Assembly (NCBI RefSeq): GCF_001652915.1
Contig: NZ_BBQI01000010.1
Location: 16,073 to 80,072, forward strand
Source of the DNA: Cupriavidus sp. D384
GTDB taxonomy: Bacteria; Pseudomonadota; Gammaproteobacteria; Burkholderiales; Burkholderiaceae
DNA length: 64,000 nt
Reading direction: 5' to 3'
The notes beneath the pieces were generated by a model. That model was not told the origin of the DNA, did no database searches, and saw only the letters and a list, made by a program, of their open reading frames with translations. Each line of letters opens with the position of its first letter. Position 1 is the stretch's first letter. The position numbers and the translations under genes were made by a program. Positions 30,436 through 40,010 of the stretch are shown in pieces.

Positions 30436-31818
30436 TCAGAGCGATTCGGCCATCGTCAGCAACGGCTGCCGCGCGGAGGGCGCCAACAGCCGGCCGGCGC
30501 TGTCCAGCATGCCCATGCGCTGCAGCCAGGCCTCGAACTCGGGAGCGGGCCGCAGGCCCAGCACCTCGCGCAGGTACAGCGCATCGTGGAACGACGTGCT
30601 CTGGTAGTTCAGCATGATGTCGTCGGCGCCGGGCACGCCCATGATGAAGTTGATGCCGGCCACGCCAAACAGCGTCAGCAGCGTGTCCATGTCGTCCTGG
30701 TCGGCTTCGGCGTGGTTCGTGTAGCAGACGTCGCAGCCCATCGGCACGCCCAGCAGCTTGCCGCAGAAATGATCTTCCAGGCCGGCCCGGATGATCTGCT
30801 TGCCATCGTAGAGGTACTCGGGGCCGATAAAGCCCACCACCGTGTTGACCAGCAACGGCTCGAAGCACCGTGCCACGGCATAGGCGCGGGCCTCCATGGT
30901 CTGCTGGTCCACGCCATGGTGGGCGTTGGCCGACAGCGCGCTGCCCTGGCCGGTCTCGAAGTACATGACATTGTTGCCCACCGTGCCGCGCGCCAGCGAC
31001 AACGCCGCCTGCCGCGCCTCGTCGAGCAGCGCCAGCGAGACGCCGAACGCCGCGTTGGCGGCCTGGCTGCCGGCCACGGACTGGAACACCAGGTCGACCG
31101 GCGCGCCCTGCTCCATGGCGCGCAGCGTATTCGTGACATGAGTCAGCACGCACGATTGGGTGGGCACGTCGTAGCGGGCCCGGATGTCGTCGATCAGCTT
31201 CAGCAGCGTGACGATGGCGCCAAGGTTGTCGCTGGCCGGATTGACGCCAATCGTGGCGTCGCCGCAACCATAAAGCAGCCCGTCGACGATGGACGCCGCA
31301 ATGCCGCGCGGGTCGTCGGTCGGATGATTGGGCTGCAGCCGCACGGCCAGCCGGCCGGGCAGCCCGATGGTGCCGCGAAAACGGGTCACCACCCGGCACT
31401 TGCGCGCCACGGCCACCAGGTCCTGGTTGCGCATCAGCTTGCTGACGGCGGCCGCCATTTCCGGGGTGATGCCGGGCGCCACCCGGGCCAGCGCGGCGGC
31501 ATCGGTCTCGTGGCGCAGCAGCCAGTTGCGGAAATCGCCCACGGTCAGGCTGGCGATTTCCGCAAAAGCCGCCGCATCGTGGCTGTCGACGATCAGCCGC
31601 GTGACCTCGTCGTCCTCGTAGGGCACCAGCGCTTCGGTCAAGCAGCGGGCCAGCGGCATGTCGGCCAGGGCCATGCGGGCCGCCATGCGCGCTTCCTCGC
31701 TGTCGGCGGCAATGCCGGCAAGCGCGTCGCCCGAGCGCGCCGGACTGGCGCGGGCCAGCAGCGTGCGCAGGTCGGCAAACACGTGCCGGCGGACGCCGAC
31801 GGTATGGGTAAAGGCCAT
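30436..31818 (-). CDS. eutB: Ethanolamine ammonia-lyase large subunit
   Basis: 460-residue TIM-barrel heavy subunit carrying the catalytic site for ethanolamine. Conserved runs include LVAVARKCRVVTRFRGTIGL, RLQPNHPTDDPRGIAASIVD, DGLLYGCGDATIGVNPASD, and GPEYLYDGKQIIRAGLEDHF. The start MAFTHTVG at 31818 has AGGAGA upstream. No ethanolamine permease, reactivase (eutA) or shell proteins are present within the window, so this looks like the short non-compartment pathway; B12 reactivation must come from elsewhere. Confidence 0.96.
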   Translation of the reverse strand: MAFTHTVGVRRHVFADLRTLLARASPARSGDALAGIAADSEEARMAARMALADMPLARCLTEALVPYEDDEVTRLIVDSHDAAAFAEIASLTVGDFRNWLLRHETDAAALARVAPGITPEMAAAVSKLMRNQDLVAVARKCRVVTRFRGTIGLPGRLAVRLQPNHPTDDPRGIAASIVDGLLYGCGDATIGVNPASDNLGAIVTLLKLIDDIRARYDVPTQSCVLTHVTNTLRAMEQGAPVDLVFQSVAGSQAANAAFGVSLALLDEARQAALSLARGTVGNNVMYFETGQGSALSANAHHGVDQQTMEARAYAVARCFEPLLVNTVVGFIGPEYLYDGKQIIRAGLEDHFCGKLLGVPMGCDVCYTNHAEADQDDMDTLLTLFGVAGINFIMGVPGADDIMLNYQSTSFHDALYLREVLGLRPAPEFEAWLQRMGMLDSAGRLLAPSARQPLLTMAESL

Positions 31819-31999
31819 GGCAGGCGGTCTCCTGGCGCGGCTGCGCCGTCTTCTGCTCCCAAATATAGGCCACCGCGGGGACGCAAGTTCCGCGCCCGGC
31901 GGGGCAAGATCGCTTGTCTGCTCAAGCTGTCTTGCCATTGTTACGCGCCACGTCGACAATCCGCCTACTCATTCCAATTCAATCGTCCTCAGCCGTAAC

Positions 32000-33097
32000 A
32001 TGCCGCAGCTGGAAAACCCGGAAGACCGCGCCGACAACGGCGCCATGAACGACGCCCCGCCCTCATCGTCCCGCCCCACGTCATCCGGCTGCGCGCGCCT
32101 GTCGCCCGGCAACTGGTTCAGCGTCACGGCGGTGTCATATGCACTCACCGCCGGGGCGCTGCTGCTGGTCATGCATGCCAACCTGGTGGCGGCGCTGCTG
32201 GCCGGGCTGCTGCTGTATTCGCTGGTCGACGTGCTGGCGCCCCGCCTGACCCATTCCCGGCGCGACGCGTTGGCCGTGGCGATCCTGTCCGCCATCATCC
32301 TGCTGGCCCTGACCGGCGGCATCTGGGCGCTGGTGCATTTCCTCAATGTGGATAGCGCCACCCTCGACCGCCTGCTCGACCACGCCTCCGACATCATCGA
32401 CCAGTCCCGCGCCCAGCTGCCGTCCTGGCTAAGCGACTATCTGCCAAGCGGTACCGAAGAACTGGTTACCACGCTGCTTGCGGCCATGAAGGAACACGCC
32501 CAGATGGCGCAACGGCTGGGCACCGACATCCTGCGCACCCTGCTGCATATCGTGCTGGGACTGATCATCGGCGCCATGGTGGCGCTGTACCGCGCCATTT
32601 CGCGGCCCAACCGCCGGCCCCTGGCCAACGCGCTGGTCAACCGCGCCCGTACGCTGCAGCAGTCGTTCGCGCAGTTCATCTTCGCCCAGATCCAGATCTC
32701 GTCGATCAACACGATCCTGACGTCGATCTACCTGCTGGTGGCGCTGCCACTGTTCGGCCAGCACCTGCCGCTGTCCAAGACGCTGGTCGCCATCACCTTT
32801 ATCGCCGGGCTGCTGCCGGTGCTGGGCAACCTGATCTCGAACACGGCCATCGTGATCGCTTCGCTGTCGGTGTCGCTGCCGATTGCCATCGTGTCGCTGT
32901 TCTTTCTCGTGGTGATCCACAAGCTCGAATACTTCCTGAATGCGCGCATCATCGGCGCGCGTATACAGGCCGCCGCGTGGGAGCTGCTGACGGTGATGCT
33001 GGTGATGGAAACGCTGTACGGCATCCCCGGCGTGATTGCCGGGCCGATCTTCTACGCCTACGTCAAGCGCGAGCTGACCACCTCCGAGCTGGTGTAG
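32000..33097 (+). CDS. AI-2E family transporter
   Basis: 365-residue inner-membrane protein of the AI-2E (TqsA/YdiK-like) family with about eight helices. Landmarks: an N-terminal hairpin (ALTAGALLLVMHANLVAALL), a central soluble helical domain (about 110-200), and the C-terminal core FIAGLLPVLGNLISNTAIVI and VIHKLEYFLNARIIGARIQA. Members are autoinducer exporters or Na+/H+ antiporters; the role here is open. ATG at 32045 is an alternative start. It is divergent from eutB and convergent with the lldR-type gene. Confidence 0.9.
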   Translation: MPQLENPEDRADNGAMNDAPPSSSRPTSSGCARLSPGNWFSVTAVSYALTAGALLLVMHANLVAALLAGLLLYSLVDVLAPRLTHSRRDALAVAILSAIILLALTGGIWALVHFLNVDSATLDRLLDHASDIIDQSRAQLPSWLSDYLPSGTEELVTTLLAAMKEHAQMAQRLGTDILRTLLHIVLGLIIGAMVALYRAISRPNRRPLANALVNRARTLQQSFAQFIFAQIQISSINTILTSIYLLVALPLFGQHLPLSKTLVAITFIAGLLPVLGNLISNTAIVIASLSVSLPIAIVSLFFLVVIHKLEYFLNARIIGARIQAAAWELLTVMLVMETLYGIPGVIAGPIFYAYVKRELTTSELV

Positions 33098-33137
33098 CCC
33101 GCCGCGCCAAGTCACTGATTCCATTGGGAACGGGTAC

Positions 33138-33175
33138 GCAGCAACTGGTACGACCAATTACGGGCCAGTTGCTGC
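33138..33175. promoter_or_regulatory. Long inverted repeat containing a GntR/LldR-type half-operator
   Basis: GCAGCAACTGG (33138-33148) and CCAGTTGCTGC (33165-33175) are perfect 11-bp inverted repeats with a 16-base loop. Overlapping the left arm is TGGTACGACCA (33146-33156), matching the TGGT-N3-ACCA core of LldR/FadR-type operators. There is no T-run. It sits downstream of the regulator gene between convergent ends, so it may be a terminator, a distal operator or both. Confidence 0.5.
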
Positions 33176-33211
33176 CGGTGCGGTACGCGGCCTCTTCCCC
33201 GGCGGCGCCGT

Positions 33212-33919
33212 TCAGGCGCTTTCGCCTTCCACCTTGCTGCGCACGAAGTCGATATGGGTCTGCATGGCCGTGCGCGCTTCTTCGGGCCGGCGTGCCAGGA
33301 TGGCCTCGCACAGCGTGCGGTGCTGGCGCAGCAGCAGGTCCGACGATTCGTCGTCCGCCTCGCGCAGGCCGGTACCGTTGATCGTGATGTGTTCGCGCAA
33401 CATGCCGATCACGCTCGTATGCAGGTGCAGGAACATGGTGTTGTGCGACGCCTGCGCAATCGCGTCGTGCAGCTTCGCGTCGGCATCGGCCTCGGCGGCC
33501 TTGTCATCGGTCTCGCGCGAACGCTCCAGCGTCTTCAGCAGGGTACGTATACGTTTCAGGTCGGCGGCATCGGCACGCAGCGCAGCAAAATAGGCGGTGG
33601 CGCCCTCCAGCACGCGGCGGAACTCCAGGATGTCGTCGCGCAGCGCGGGGTGGTCGGCCACCAGCTGGCCCCACGGCGACGCAATGCCTGTGCGTAGCTG
33701 ATCGGTGACGTATACGCCGGCCCCGCGCCGGCTCTGCAGCAGCCCACGGGCCGCCAGCCGCTGGATCGCCTCGCGGATCGTGTTGCGCGCCACGGCGTAC
33801 TGCTCGGCCAGCACGCGTTCGGCCGGCAACCGGGTGCCGACGGGCCATGTGCCGTCCAGCAGCGCGGTCTCCATCCTGCGCATGATGTCTTCCACGCGGT
33901 TGCGTGCGCTGCCCCCCAT
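33212..33919 (-). CDS. lldR: FadR/GntR-family regulator, probable lactate-responsive LldR
   Basis: 235-residue GntR regulator of the FadR subfamily: N-terminal wHTH (PAERVLAEQYAVARNTIREA), then an all-helical FCD effector domain with metal-ligand pattern D...H in AKLHDAIAQASHN, HTSVIGMLREH and LLRQHRTLCEAI. It is divergent from lutA-lutC-lutB-lldP, and the palindrome ATTGGT-N3-ACCAAT lies between them. Naming it LldR rests on this context; a pyruvate- or glycolate-sensing PdhR/GlcC relative is possible. Confidence 0.87.
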   Translation of the reverse strand: MGGSARNRVEDIMRRMETALLDGTWPVGTRLPAERVLAEQYAVARNTIREAIQRLAARGLLQSRRGAGVYVTDQLRTGIASPWGQLVADHPALRDDILEFRRVLEGATAYFAALRADAADLKRIRTLLKTLERSRETDDKAAEADADAKLHDAIAQASHNTMFLHLHTSVIGMLREHITINGTGLREADDESSDLLLRQHRTLCEAILARRPEEARTAMQTHIDFVRSKVEGESA

Positions 33920-33960
33920 CGATCCCTTTCCAGTCCCCTGTCATCGGCCCCGCGCGCCTG

Positions 33961-33975
33961 ATTGGTCCAACCAAT
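33961..33975. promoter_or_regulatory. Palindromic LldR-type operator
   Basis: ATTGGTCCAACCAAT is a perfect 6-3-6 inverted repeat in the divergent region between the regulator and lutA. It contains the TGGT-N3-ACCA core bound by FadR-subfamily GntR proteins and resembles the E. coli LldR site. Confidence 0.75.
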
Positions 33976-34062
33976 TTGTACTCCGGCGCGGGAGCGGGAA
34001 TTATGCGCCCAAAAATGCCGCGACGCGTGTCACCCGCAGCGGCGCCATACCGGAGGCAGACA

Positions 34063-34836
34063 ATGCAATCCAGGCAATACCCCACGACCCTCCCGCAACA
34101 GGTCTACCTGTTCGGCACCTGTCTCGTCGACCTGTTCGTCCCGCAAGCCGGCCTCGACGCCGTGCGCCTGCTGGAGCGCGAAGGCCTGACCGTCCACTTT
34201 CCACGCGGCCAGAGCTGCTGCGGGCAGCCCGCCTACAGCAGCGGCAACCCCGAGCAGGCCCGCAAGGTGGCCCGCGCCCAGCTGGAACTGTTCCGCGAGC
34301 CCTGGCCGATCATCGTGCCGTCGGGCTCGTGCGGCGGCATGATGCGCCACCACTGGCCCGCGCTGTTCGCCGACGACCCGGAGGCTGGGAAGCTGGCCAG
34401 CGACATCGCCGGCCGCGTCTACGAGCTGGCCGAATTCCTGCTCAATGTGCTGCATGTGCGCTTTGACGACATGCCAGCCGGCGACCACGAACGCGTGGTG
34501 CTGCACACCTCGTGCGCCGCTCGCCGGGAAATGGGGACGCGAGCCCATGGCGTGGCGCTGGTCGATGCGCTGCCGGGCGTGACCCGCGTGGAGCATGTGC
34601 GGGAATCGGAGTGTTGCGGCTTTGGCGGCACGTTCTCGCTCAAGCATGCCGATATCTCGGGCGCCATGGTGCGCGACAAGGTGGCCTCCGCATGTGCCAC
34701 CGGCTGCGACCGGCTGGTGTCCGCCGACTGCGGCTGCCTGCTCAATATCGGCCACGCCGCCGCCCATGCGGGCGCGCCGCTGCCGGTGGAGCACCTGGCA
34801 TCGTTCCTCTGGCGCCGTACCGGGGGTGCCGCATGA
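34063..34836 (+). CDS. lutA: L-lactate utilization protein LutA (CCG-domain Fe-S subunit)
   Basis: 257-residue subunit of the LutABC lactate oxidation complex, homologous to the GlcF/HdrD cysteine-rich proteins. Two CCG domains are seen: GQSCCGQPAYSSGN (about 47-60) with upstream YLFGTCLVD, and ESECCGFGGTFSLKH (about 182-196) with LHTSCAARREMG. Together these ligate Fe-S clusters. GGAGG at 34052-34056 sets the ATG. Its stop overlaps the lutC start (ATGA). Confidence 0.95.
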   Translation: MQSRQYPTTLPQQVYLFGTCLVDLFVPQAGLDAVRLLEREGLTVHFPRGQSCCGQPAYSSGNPEQARKVARAQLELFREPWPIIVPSGSCGGMMRHHWPALFADDPEAGKLASDIAGRVYELAEFLLNVLHVRFDDMPAGDHERVVLHTSCAARREMGTRAHGVALVDALPGVTRVEHVRESECCGFGGTFSLKHADISGAMVRDKVASACATGCDRLVSADCGCLLNIGHAAAHAGAPLPVEHLASFLWRRTGGAA

Positions 34837-35549
34837 CCGCCATGACCGCCCGCGAGCGCATGCTGGGCCGTCTGCGCGCCGCCGTTCCCACCTCCGGATC
34901 GACCCTTGCCGCGGACACCGCCGCCGTGGATCGCCGCATCGACGAACATTTCGACACCCGGCGCGGCGAGCGCCCGGCGGTGGCAGCCATGGTCGCGTCG
35001 ATGCAGGCCGCGCTGAGCGCGTCGCATGCCGAGGTGGTCTGCACCGGCACCGCAGCCTGGCCCGCCTGGGTCGCCACACGGCTGGCCGCCGAAGGCGTGC
35101 GCCGGCTGCTGCTGGACACCGCCCGCCCCGAAGGCGCCGCGCTGGCGCAGGCCCTGCCGGCGGGCATCGCCACCCAGGATTTCGACCGCCCGATCGAGGC
35201 GTGGAAGGCCGAGCTGTTCGATACCGTCGATGCGGGCTTCACGGTGGCCCGATCCGGCCTGGCCGCCACCGGCACGCTGGTGCTCGCGCCCGATGCCGGG
35301 TCGCCGCGCACGATGTCGCTGGTGCCGCCGATCCATATCGCGCTGGTGTACGCCTCGACGCTGCATCCCGACCTGCACAGCGCCGTGCGCGCCGAACGCT
35401 GGACCGATGGCATGCCCACCAACCTGGTGATGGTGTCTGGCCCGTCCAAGACCTCGGACATCCAGCAGACACTGGCCTACGGCGCGCATGGTCCGCGCCA
35501 GCTGTGGGTCGTCATCGTCAACGACCATGCGGGAGGCGCCGCGCAATGA
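34833..35549 (+). CDS. lutC: L-lactate utilization protein LutC (LUD domain)
   Basis: 238-residue LUD-domain subunit. The domain core reads GFTVARSGLAATGTLVLAPD followed by SLVPPIHIALV and the closing VSGPSKTSDIQQTLAYGAHG, all typical of LutC/YkgG. Four-base ATGA overlaps link it to lutA upstream and lutB downstream, so the three are translated as a unit. Gene order here is A-C-B rather than the A-B-C of Bacillus. Confidence 0.94.
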   Translation: MTAMTARERMLGRLRAAVPTSGSTLAADTAAVDRRIDEHFDTRRGERPAVAAMVASMQAALSASHAEVVCTGTAAWPAWVATRLAAEGVRRLLLDTARPEGAALAQALPAGIATQDFDRPIEAWKAELFDTVDAGFTVARSGLAATGTLVLAPDAGSPRTMSLVPPIHIALVYASTLHPDLHSAVRAERWTDGMPTNLVMVSGPSKTSDIQQTLAYGAHGPRQLWVVIVNDHAGGAAQ

Positions 35550-36991
35550 GCCAGCAGACCCTTCACTTCGTCCCCACCGCCGACTTCCGCGCCCGGGCGC
35601 GCGAGGCGCTTGACGATCCCAAGCTGCGCCAGAGCTTTCGCGGCGCGATGGATTTCCTGCAGCAAAAGCGCGCCGTGCAGTTTCCCGACGGCGACGAGCT
35701 GGAACACCTGCGGGATCTGGGCGAAGCGGTGCGCCAGCACGCGCTGGCCAATCTGCCCGACCTGCTCACGCAGCTCGAAGCCAACCTCACGCAGGCCGGG
35801 GTGCAGGTCCATTGGGCCGAGACGGCCGAAGAGGCCAACGCGATCATCCATCGCATCGCCCAGACCCATGCCGCAAAACGCGTGATCAAGGGCAAGTCGA
35901 TGGCCAGCGAGGAAATGGAGCTGAACCATTACCTGGCGGAGCGCGGCATCGATTGCATCGAATCGGACATGGGCGAGTACATCGTGCAGATGGCCGGCGA
36001 AAAGCCGTCGCACATCGTGATGCCGGCGATCCACAAGACCAAGGCCGACATCGCCACGCTGTTCGAGCAGAACATCCCCGACACGCCCTACACCGAAGAT
36101 GTCGACGCACTGATCCAGACTGGCCGGCGCGCGCTGCGCCAGGCGTTCGTGGAAGCCGATATCGGCCTGTCGGGCGTCAACTTCGCGGCCGCCGATACCG
36201 GCACGCTGTGGCTGGTCGAGAACGAGGGCAACGGGCGGCTTTCCACAACCGTGCCCAACGTGCACGTGGCCGTCATGGGCATGGAAAAGGTGGTGGCAAG
36301 CCTGGCGCATATCGTGCCGCTGTCGAGCCTGCTGACGCGCTCGGCCACGGGCCAGCCCATCACCACCTACTTCAACCTGATCTCGGGCCCGCGCCAGCCC
36401 GGCCAGCAGGACGGCCCGCGCGAAGTGCACCTGGTGCTGCTCGACAACGGCCGCAGCCAGGCCTATGCCGACGCCCAATTGCGCGCAACGCTGCAATGCA
36501 TCCGCTGCGGCGCCTGCATGAACCACTGCCCGGTGTACACGCGTATCGGCGGCCACGCGTATGGCACGACCTATCCGGGCCCCATCGGCAAGATCATCTC
36601 GCCCCACCTGCTCGGCCTCGATGCCACGGCCGACCTGGCTACCGCATCGAGCCTGTGCGGCGCCTGCGGCGAGGTGTGCCCGGTGCGCATTCCGATTCCG
36701 CAGTTGCTGGTGCGCCTGCGTACCGAGGCCAACCGCGATCCCGGCGAGGCCGTGCCGCATCCGCTGAAGGGCCAGGGCGCGAAGTACAGCAAGCGCGAAC
36801 ACCTGGTGTGGCGCTTCTGGAGCGGTGCGTTCGCGCATCCGGCCGCCTATCGCGTGTTCCGCTGGGCCGCCACGCGGCTGCGCGCCTTCACGCCGGCTTC
36901 GCAGATGGGCTGGACCCGGCATCGCCAGCCACTGACGCCCGCGCCCAAAAGCCTGTCGGACCTGCTGGCCGAGCGAAACCAGCCCGGGTAG
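35546..36991 (+). CDS. lutB: L-lactate utilization iron-sulfur protein LutB
   Basis: 481-residue subunit combining a LUD domain ([40 protein letters not shown]) with a two-[4Fe-4S] ferredoxin module: [14 protein letters not shown] (from about residue 318) and [10 protein letters not shown] (from about 371). The C-terminal DUF3390-type tail ends [10 protein letters not shown]. The complex oxidises lactate to pyruvate. It is followed by lldP 67 bases downstream. Confidence 0.96.
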   Translation: MSQQTLHFVPTADFRARAREALDDPKLRQSFRGAMDFLQQKRAVQFPDGDELEHLRDLGEAVRQHALANLPDLLTQLEANLTQAGVQVHWAETAEEANAIIHRIAQTHAAKRVIKGKSMASEEMELNHYLAERGIDCIESDMGEYIVQMAGEKPSHIVMPAIHKTKADIATLFEQNIPDTPYTEDVDALIQTGRRALRQAFVEADIGLSGVNFAAADTGTLWLVENEGNGRLSTTVPNVHVAVMGMEKVVASLAHIVPLSSLLTRSATGQPITTYFNLISGPRQPGQQDGPREVHLVLLDNGRSQAYADAQLRATLQCIRCGACMNHCPVYTRIGGHAYGTTYPGPIGKIISPHLLGLDATADLATASSLCGACGEVCPVRIPIPQLLVRLRTEANRDPGEAVPHPLKGQGAKYSKREHLVWRFWSGAFAHPAAYRVFRWAATRLRAFTPASQMGWTRHRQPLTPAPKSLSDLLAERNQPG

Positions 36992-37058
36992 CCACGCCGG
37001 CCCCTGCGCCGCTGCTCACAAGAATTCAAGAATCCAAACACCACCGAGGAGACATTCC

Positions 37059-38756
37059 ATGCAACCCTGGACCCAGCTATACACGCCGCTGGGCAGCCTC
37101 TGGCTGTCCGCGCTCGCAGCGGCGGTACCCATTTTGTTCTTCTTCGTCGCGCTGGCCGTGCTGCGCATGAAGGGCCATGTGGCGGCCGCCGTCACCCTGG
37201 CGCTGGCGCTGGCCGTGGCGATCTTCGCCTATGGCATGCCCGCGCAGCAGGCGTTCGCCGCCGCCGGCTTCGGCTTTGCCTACGGGCTCTGGCCGATTGC
37301 CTGGATCATCGTCACGGCGGTGTTCCTGTACAAGATCGTCGTGAAAACGGGCCAGTTCGACGTGATTCGCGCATCGGTGCTGTCGATCACCGACGACCAG
37401 CGCCTGCAGATGCTGCTGATCGGCTTTGCGTTCGGCGCGTTCCTGGAAGGCGCAGCCGGATTCGGCGCGCCGGTGGCGATTACCGCCGCGCTGCTGGTGG
37501 GCCTGGGCTTCAATCCGCTGTACGCGGCCGGGTTGTGCCTGATCGCCAACACGGCGCCGGTGGCCTTTGGTGCGATGGGTATTCCGATCATCGTGGCCGG
37601 TCAGGTCACGGGCATCGACCCGATGCACATCGGCGCAATGGCCGGACGCCAGCTGCCGCTGCTGTCGCTGGCCGTGCCGTTCTGGCTGGTGTTCATGATG
37701 GACGGCTGGAAGGGCGTGCGCGAGACATGGCCCGCCGCGTTTGTGGTGGGCAGCAGCTTCGCGGTGACGCAGTACTTCACGTCGAACCATATCGGGCCCG
37801 AGCTGCCGGACATCACGTCGGCACTGGTCAGCCTGATCGCGCTGGCGTCGTTCCTGCGCGTGTGGCAGCCGCGCTCGGCATCGCAGGCGGCGGGTGGTTC
37901 GGTATCGGGCGGCGCGATAACCATGGCCGGCTTTGGCGGCGGCATGGGCGCGCCTTCGCGCCGCAAGGCATCGCCGTACACGTTTGGGCAGACCGTGCGC
38001 GCCTGGGCGCCGTTCGGCATCCTGACGGCCATTGTCACGGTGTGGAGCCTGCCGTCGTTCAAGGCGCTGTTTGCCGCCAACGGGGCGCTGGCCGGCTCGG
38101 TGCTCAAGTTCAAGGTGCCGATGCTGGACCAGCTCGTCATCAAGGCCGCACCGATCGTGGCGTCGCCCAAGCCCTATGAAGCGGTGCTGAAGCTCGACCT
38201 GCTGTCGGCCGTGGGCACGGCGATCCTGCTGACGGCGATCATCTCGGTGGTGCTGCTGCGCATGAAGCCACGCGACGCCATCACGACCTTCGTCGAGACG
38301 ATGCTGGAACTGCGCCGACCGGTGCTGTCGATCGGCCTGGTGCTGGCTTTCGCGTTCGTGGCGAACTACTCGGGCATGTCGTCCACGCTGGCGCTGCTGC
38401 TGGCCGGTACCGGCGCCGCGTTCCCGTTCTTCTCGCCGCTGCTGGGCTGGCTGGGCGTGTTCCTGACCGGTTCGGATACGTCGTCGAACGCACTGTTCTG
38501 CTCGCTGCAGCACACCACGGCACACCAGATCGGCGTGTCGGACACGCTGCTGGTGGCCGCCAACACCACGGGCGGCGTGACGGGCAAGATGATCTCGCCG
38601 CAGTCGATTGCCGTGGCCTGCGCGGCCACGGGCCTGGTGGGCAAGGAATCGGAGCTGTTCCGCTTCACGGTCAAGCACAGCCTGCTGTTCGCGTTCATCG
38701 TGGGCGTGATCACGATGGTGCAGGCGTACTGGCTGACGGGGATGATTCCGGGCTGA
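37059..38756 (+). CDS. lldP: L-lactate permease
   Basis: 565-residue inner-membrane lactate:H+ symporter of the LldP/GlcA family with about 13 helices. Signatures: [60 protein letters not shown] and [26 protein letters not shown] precedes the ATG. It completes the lactate module: uptake by LldP, oxidation by LutACB, control by the divergent GntR regulator. Confidence 0.96.
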   Translation: MQPWTQLYTPLGSLWLSALAAAVPILFFFVALAVLRMKGHVAAAVTLALALAVAIFAYGMPAQQAFAAAGFGFAYGLWPIAWIIVTAVFLYKIVVKTGQFDVIRASVLSITDDQRLQMLLIGFAFGAFLEGAAGFGAPVAITAALLVGLGFNPLYAAGLCLIANTAPVAFGAMGIPIIVAGQVTGIDPMHIGAMAGRQLPLLSLAVPFWLVFMMDGWKGVRETWPAAFVVGSSFAVTQYFTSNHIGPELPDITSALVSLIALASFLRVWQPRSASQAAGGSVSGGAITMAGFGGGMGAPSRRKASPYTFGQTVRAWAPFGILTAIVTVWSLPSFKALFAANGALAGSVLKFKVPMLDQLVIKAAPIVASPKPYEAVLKLDLLSAVGTAILLTAIISVVLLRMKPRDAITTFVETMLELRRPVLSIGLVLAFAFVANYSGMSSTLALLLAGTGAAFPFFSPLLGWLGVFLTGSDTSSNALFCSLQHTTAHQIGVSDTLLVAANTTGGVTGKMISPQSIAVACAATGLVGKESELFRFTVKHSLLFAFIVGVITMVQAYWLTGMIPG

Positions 38757-38776
38757 TGCAGTGCCTTCGGTGCGCT

Positions 38777-38803
38777 CCCCTCTCCGGCCGTGCGGGAGAG
38801 GGG
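38777..38803. repeat. Dispersed CCCCTCTCC hairpin element
   Basis: CCCCTCTCC (38777-38785) pairs with GGAGAGGGG (38795-38803), followed by CACGCATAACC. A close relative with the same flank (GAGAGGGGTGCGCATAACC) lies at 48482-48516, so this is a copy of a dispersed intergenic repeat. It sits at the convergent lldP/CoA-transferase junction and may help stop transcription. Confidence 0.7.
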
Positions 38804-38829
38804 CACGCATAACCGCGGTTGGCCTTGCT

Positions 38830-39978
38830 TCAATCGTTCGCCGCGTCCCTCGGCAGGAACGCATTGCCCTCCGTCAGCGGCGCATACCGGTAGGTCGCCG
38901 GCGTGCGGCTCAGCTTGACCGGGGCGCCCAGGCCCTTGTAGCCACCGGGCATCTCCACCACCATCTCGCGGTGCGCGGTATGCGGATGCGTCAGCGCGTC
39001 GGGCACCGACAGCACGGGCGCGCACGGCACGCCGGCCGCTGACAGTTCGTCGGCCAGCGCCTTGCCGTCCCACGCCGCCAGCCTTGATTCCAGCGTGCCT
39101 TTCAGCTGCGCCCGGTTGACCGAGCGCGCGCCAGCCGTGGCAAAGCGCTCGTCGTCGGCCAGTTCGGCCACGCCGATGTGCTCGCAGAAGATGCGGAACT
39201 GCCGGTCGTTGCCCACCGCCAGGAAGATCGGGTCGGTGGCCGTGGCCACCGTGTCGTACGGATAGATGTTCGGGTGCGCGTTGCCGGTGCGGCCCGGCGT
39301 CTTGCCGCTCATGAACCAGTTGGCCGCGTGCGGATGCAGCAGCGACAGGCCCGAGTCATACAGCGCCGCCTCGACAAACTGCCCACGCCCGCTGCGCTCG
39401 CGCTCCTGCAGCGCCAGCAGCACGCCCAGCGCGGCGTTCAGACCCGTCACCATGTCCACCACCGGCAAACCCACGCGCAGCGGGTCGCGGTCAGGTTCGC
39501 CGTTGATGCTCATGATGCCGGCCATCGCCTGGATGGCGGCGTCATAGCCGGGCAGGCCGCCCAGCGGGCCGTCGGCGCCGAAGCCCGACACGCGGCAATG
39601 CACCAGCCGCGGAAAGCGCTGCGACAGCGCGTCGTAGCCCAGGCCCCATTTCTCCATGGTGCCGGTCTTGAAGTTCTCCACCAGCACGTCGGCGTCGGCC
39701 AGCAGGGCCAGCAGCACCGCGCGGTCGGCGTCGGCGGTCAGGTCCAGCTTCATCACGCGCTTGTTGCGGTTCAGGCCGAAGTAGTACGACGCCACGCCGT
39801 CACGGAACGGCGGGCCCCAGGTGCGCGTGTCGTCGCCCTGCGGCGGTTCGATCTTGAGCACGTCGGCCCCGTGGTCGCCCAGGATCTGCCCGCAGAACGG
39901 GCCGCCCAGGATGCGTGACAAATCCACTACGCGGATGCCGGCCAGCGCGCCGCTCTTGCCGGTTTGGGATGGCGTCAT
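38830..39978 (-). CDS. CaiB/BaiF-family CoA transferase
   Basis: 382-residue class III CoA transferase moving CoA between acyl groups. Motifs: VVDLSRILGGPFCGQILGDHGADVLKIE at the N-terminus and the active-site Asp in LPGYDAAIQAMAGIMS (about residue 147). RVGLPVVDMVTGLNAALGVL follows. Donor and acceptor are unknown. It lies downstream of a Bug receptor and an AidB-like dehydrogenase on the same strand, suggesting one carboxylate-degradation cluster run by the LysR at 43032. Confidence 0.93.
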   Translation of the reverse strand: MTPSQTGKSGALAGIRVVDLSRILGGPFCGQILGDHGADVLKIEPPQGDDTRTWGPPFRDGVASYYFGLNRNKRVMKLDLTADADRAVLLALLADADVLVENFKTGTMEKWGLGYDALSQRFPRLVHCRVSGFGADGPLGGLPGYDAAIQAMAGIMSINGEPDRDPLRVGLPVVDMVTGLNAALGVLLALQERERSGRGQFVEAALYDSGLSLLHPHAANWFMSGKTPGRTGNAHPNIYPYDTVATATDPIFLAVGNDRQFRIFCEHIGVAELADDERFATAGARSVNRAQLKGTLESRLAAWDGKALADELSAAGVPCAPVLSVPDALTHPHTAHREMVVEMPGGYKGLGAPVKLSRTPATYRYAPLTEGNAFLPRDAAND

Positions 39979-40010
39979 GTCTCTTCCTTGTGATGCTGCT
40001 TGTCGTTATG

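Noticed and set aside
29624..31873. A 749-codon open frame running from eutC back across all of eutB
   Set aside because: Only the last 263 codons match EutC. The upstream part is out of frame with eutB and has Arg/Gly/Ala-rich composition typical of a GC-rich shadow frame.
31658..31999. N-terminal extension of the AI-2E transporter gene
   Set aside because: The open frame runs 114 codons further upstream, but this overlaps the eutB start and gives Arg/Ser-rich non-homologous sequence.
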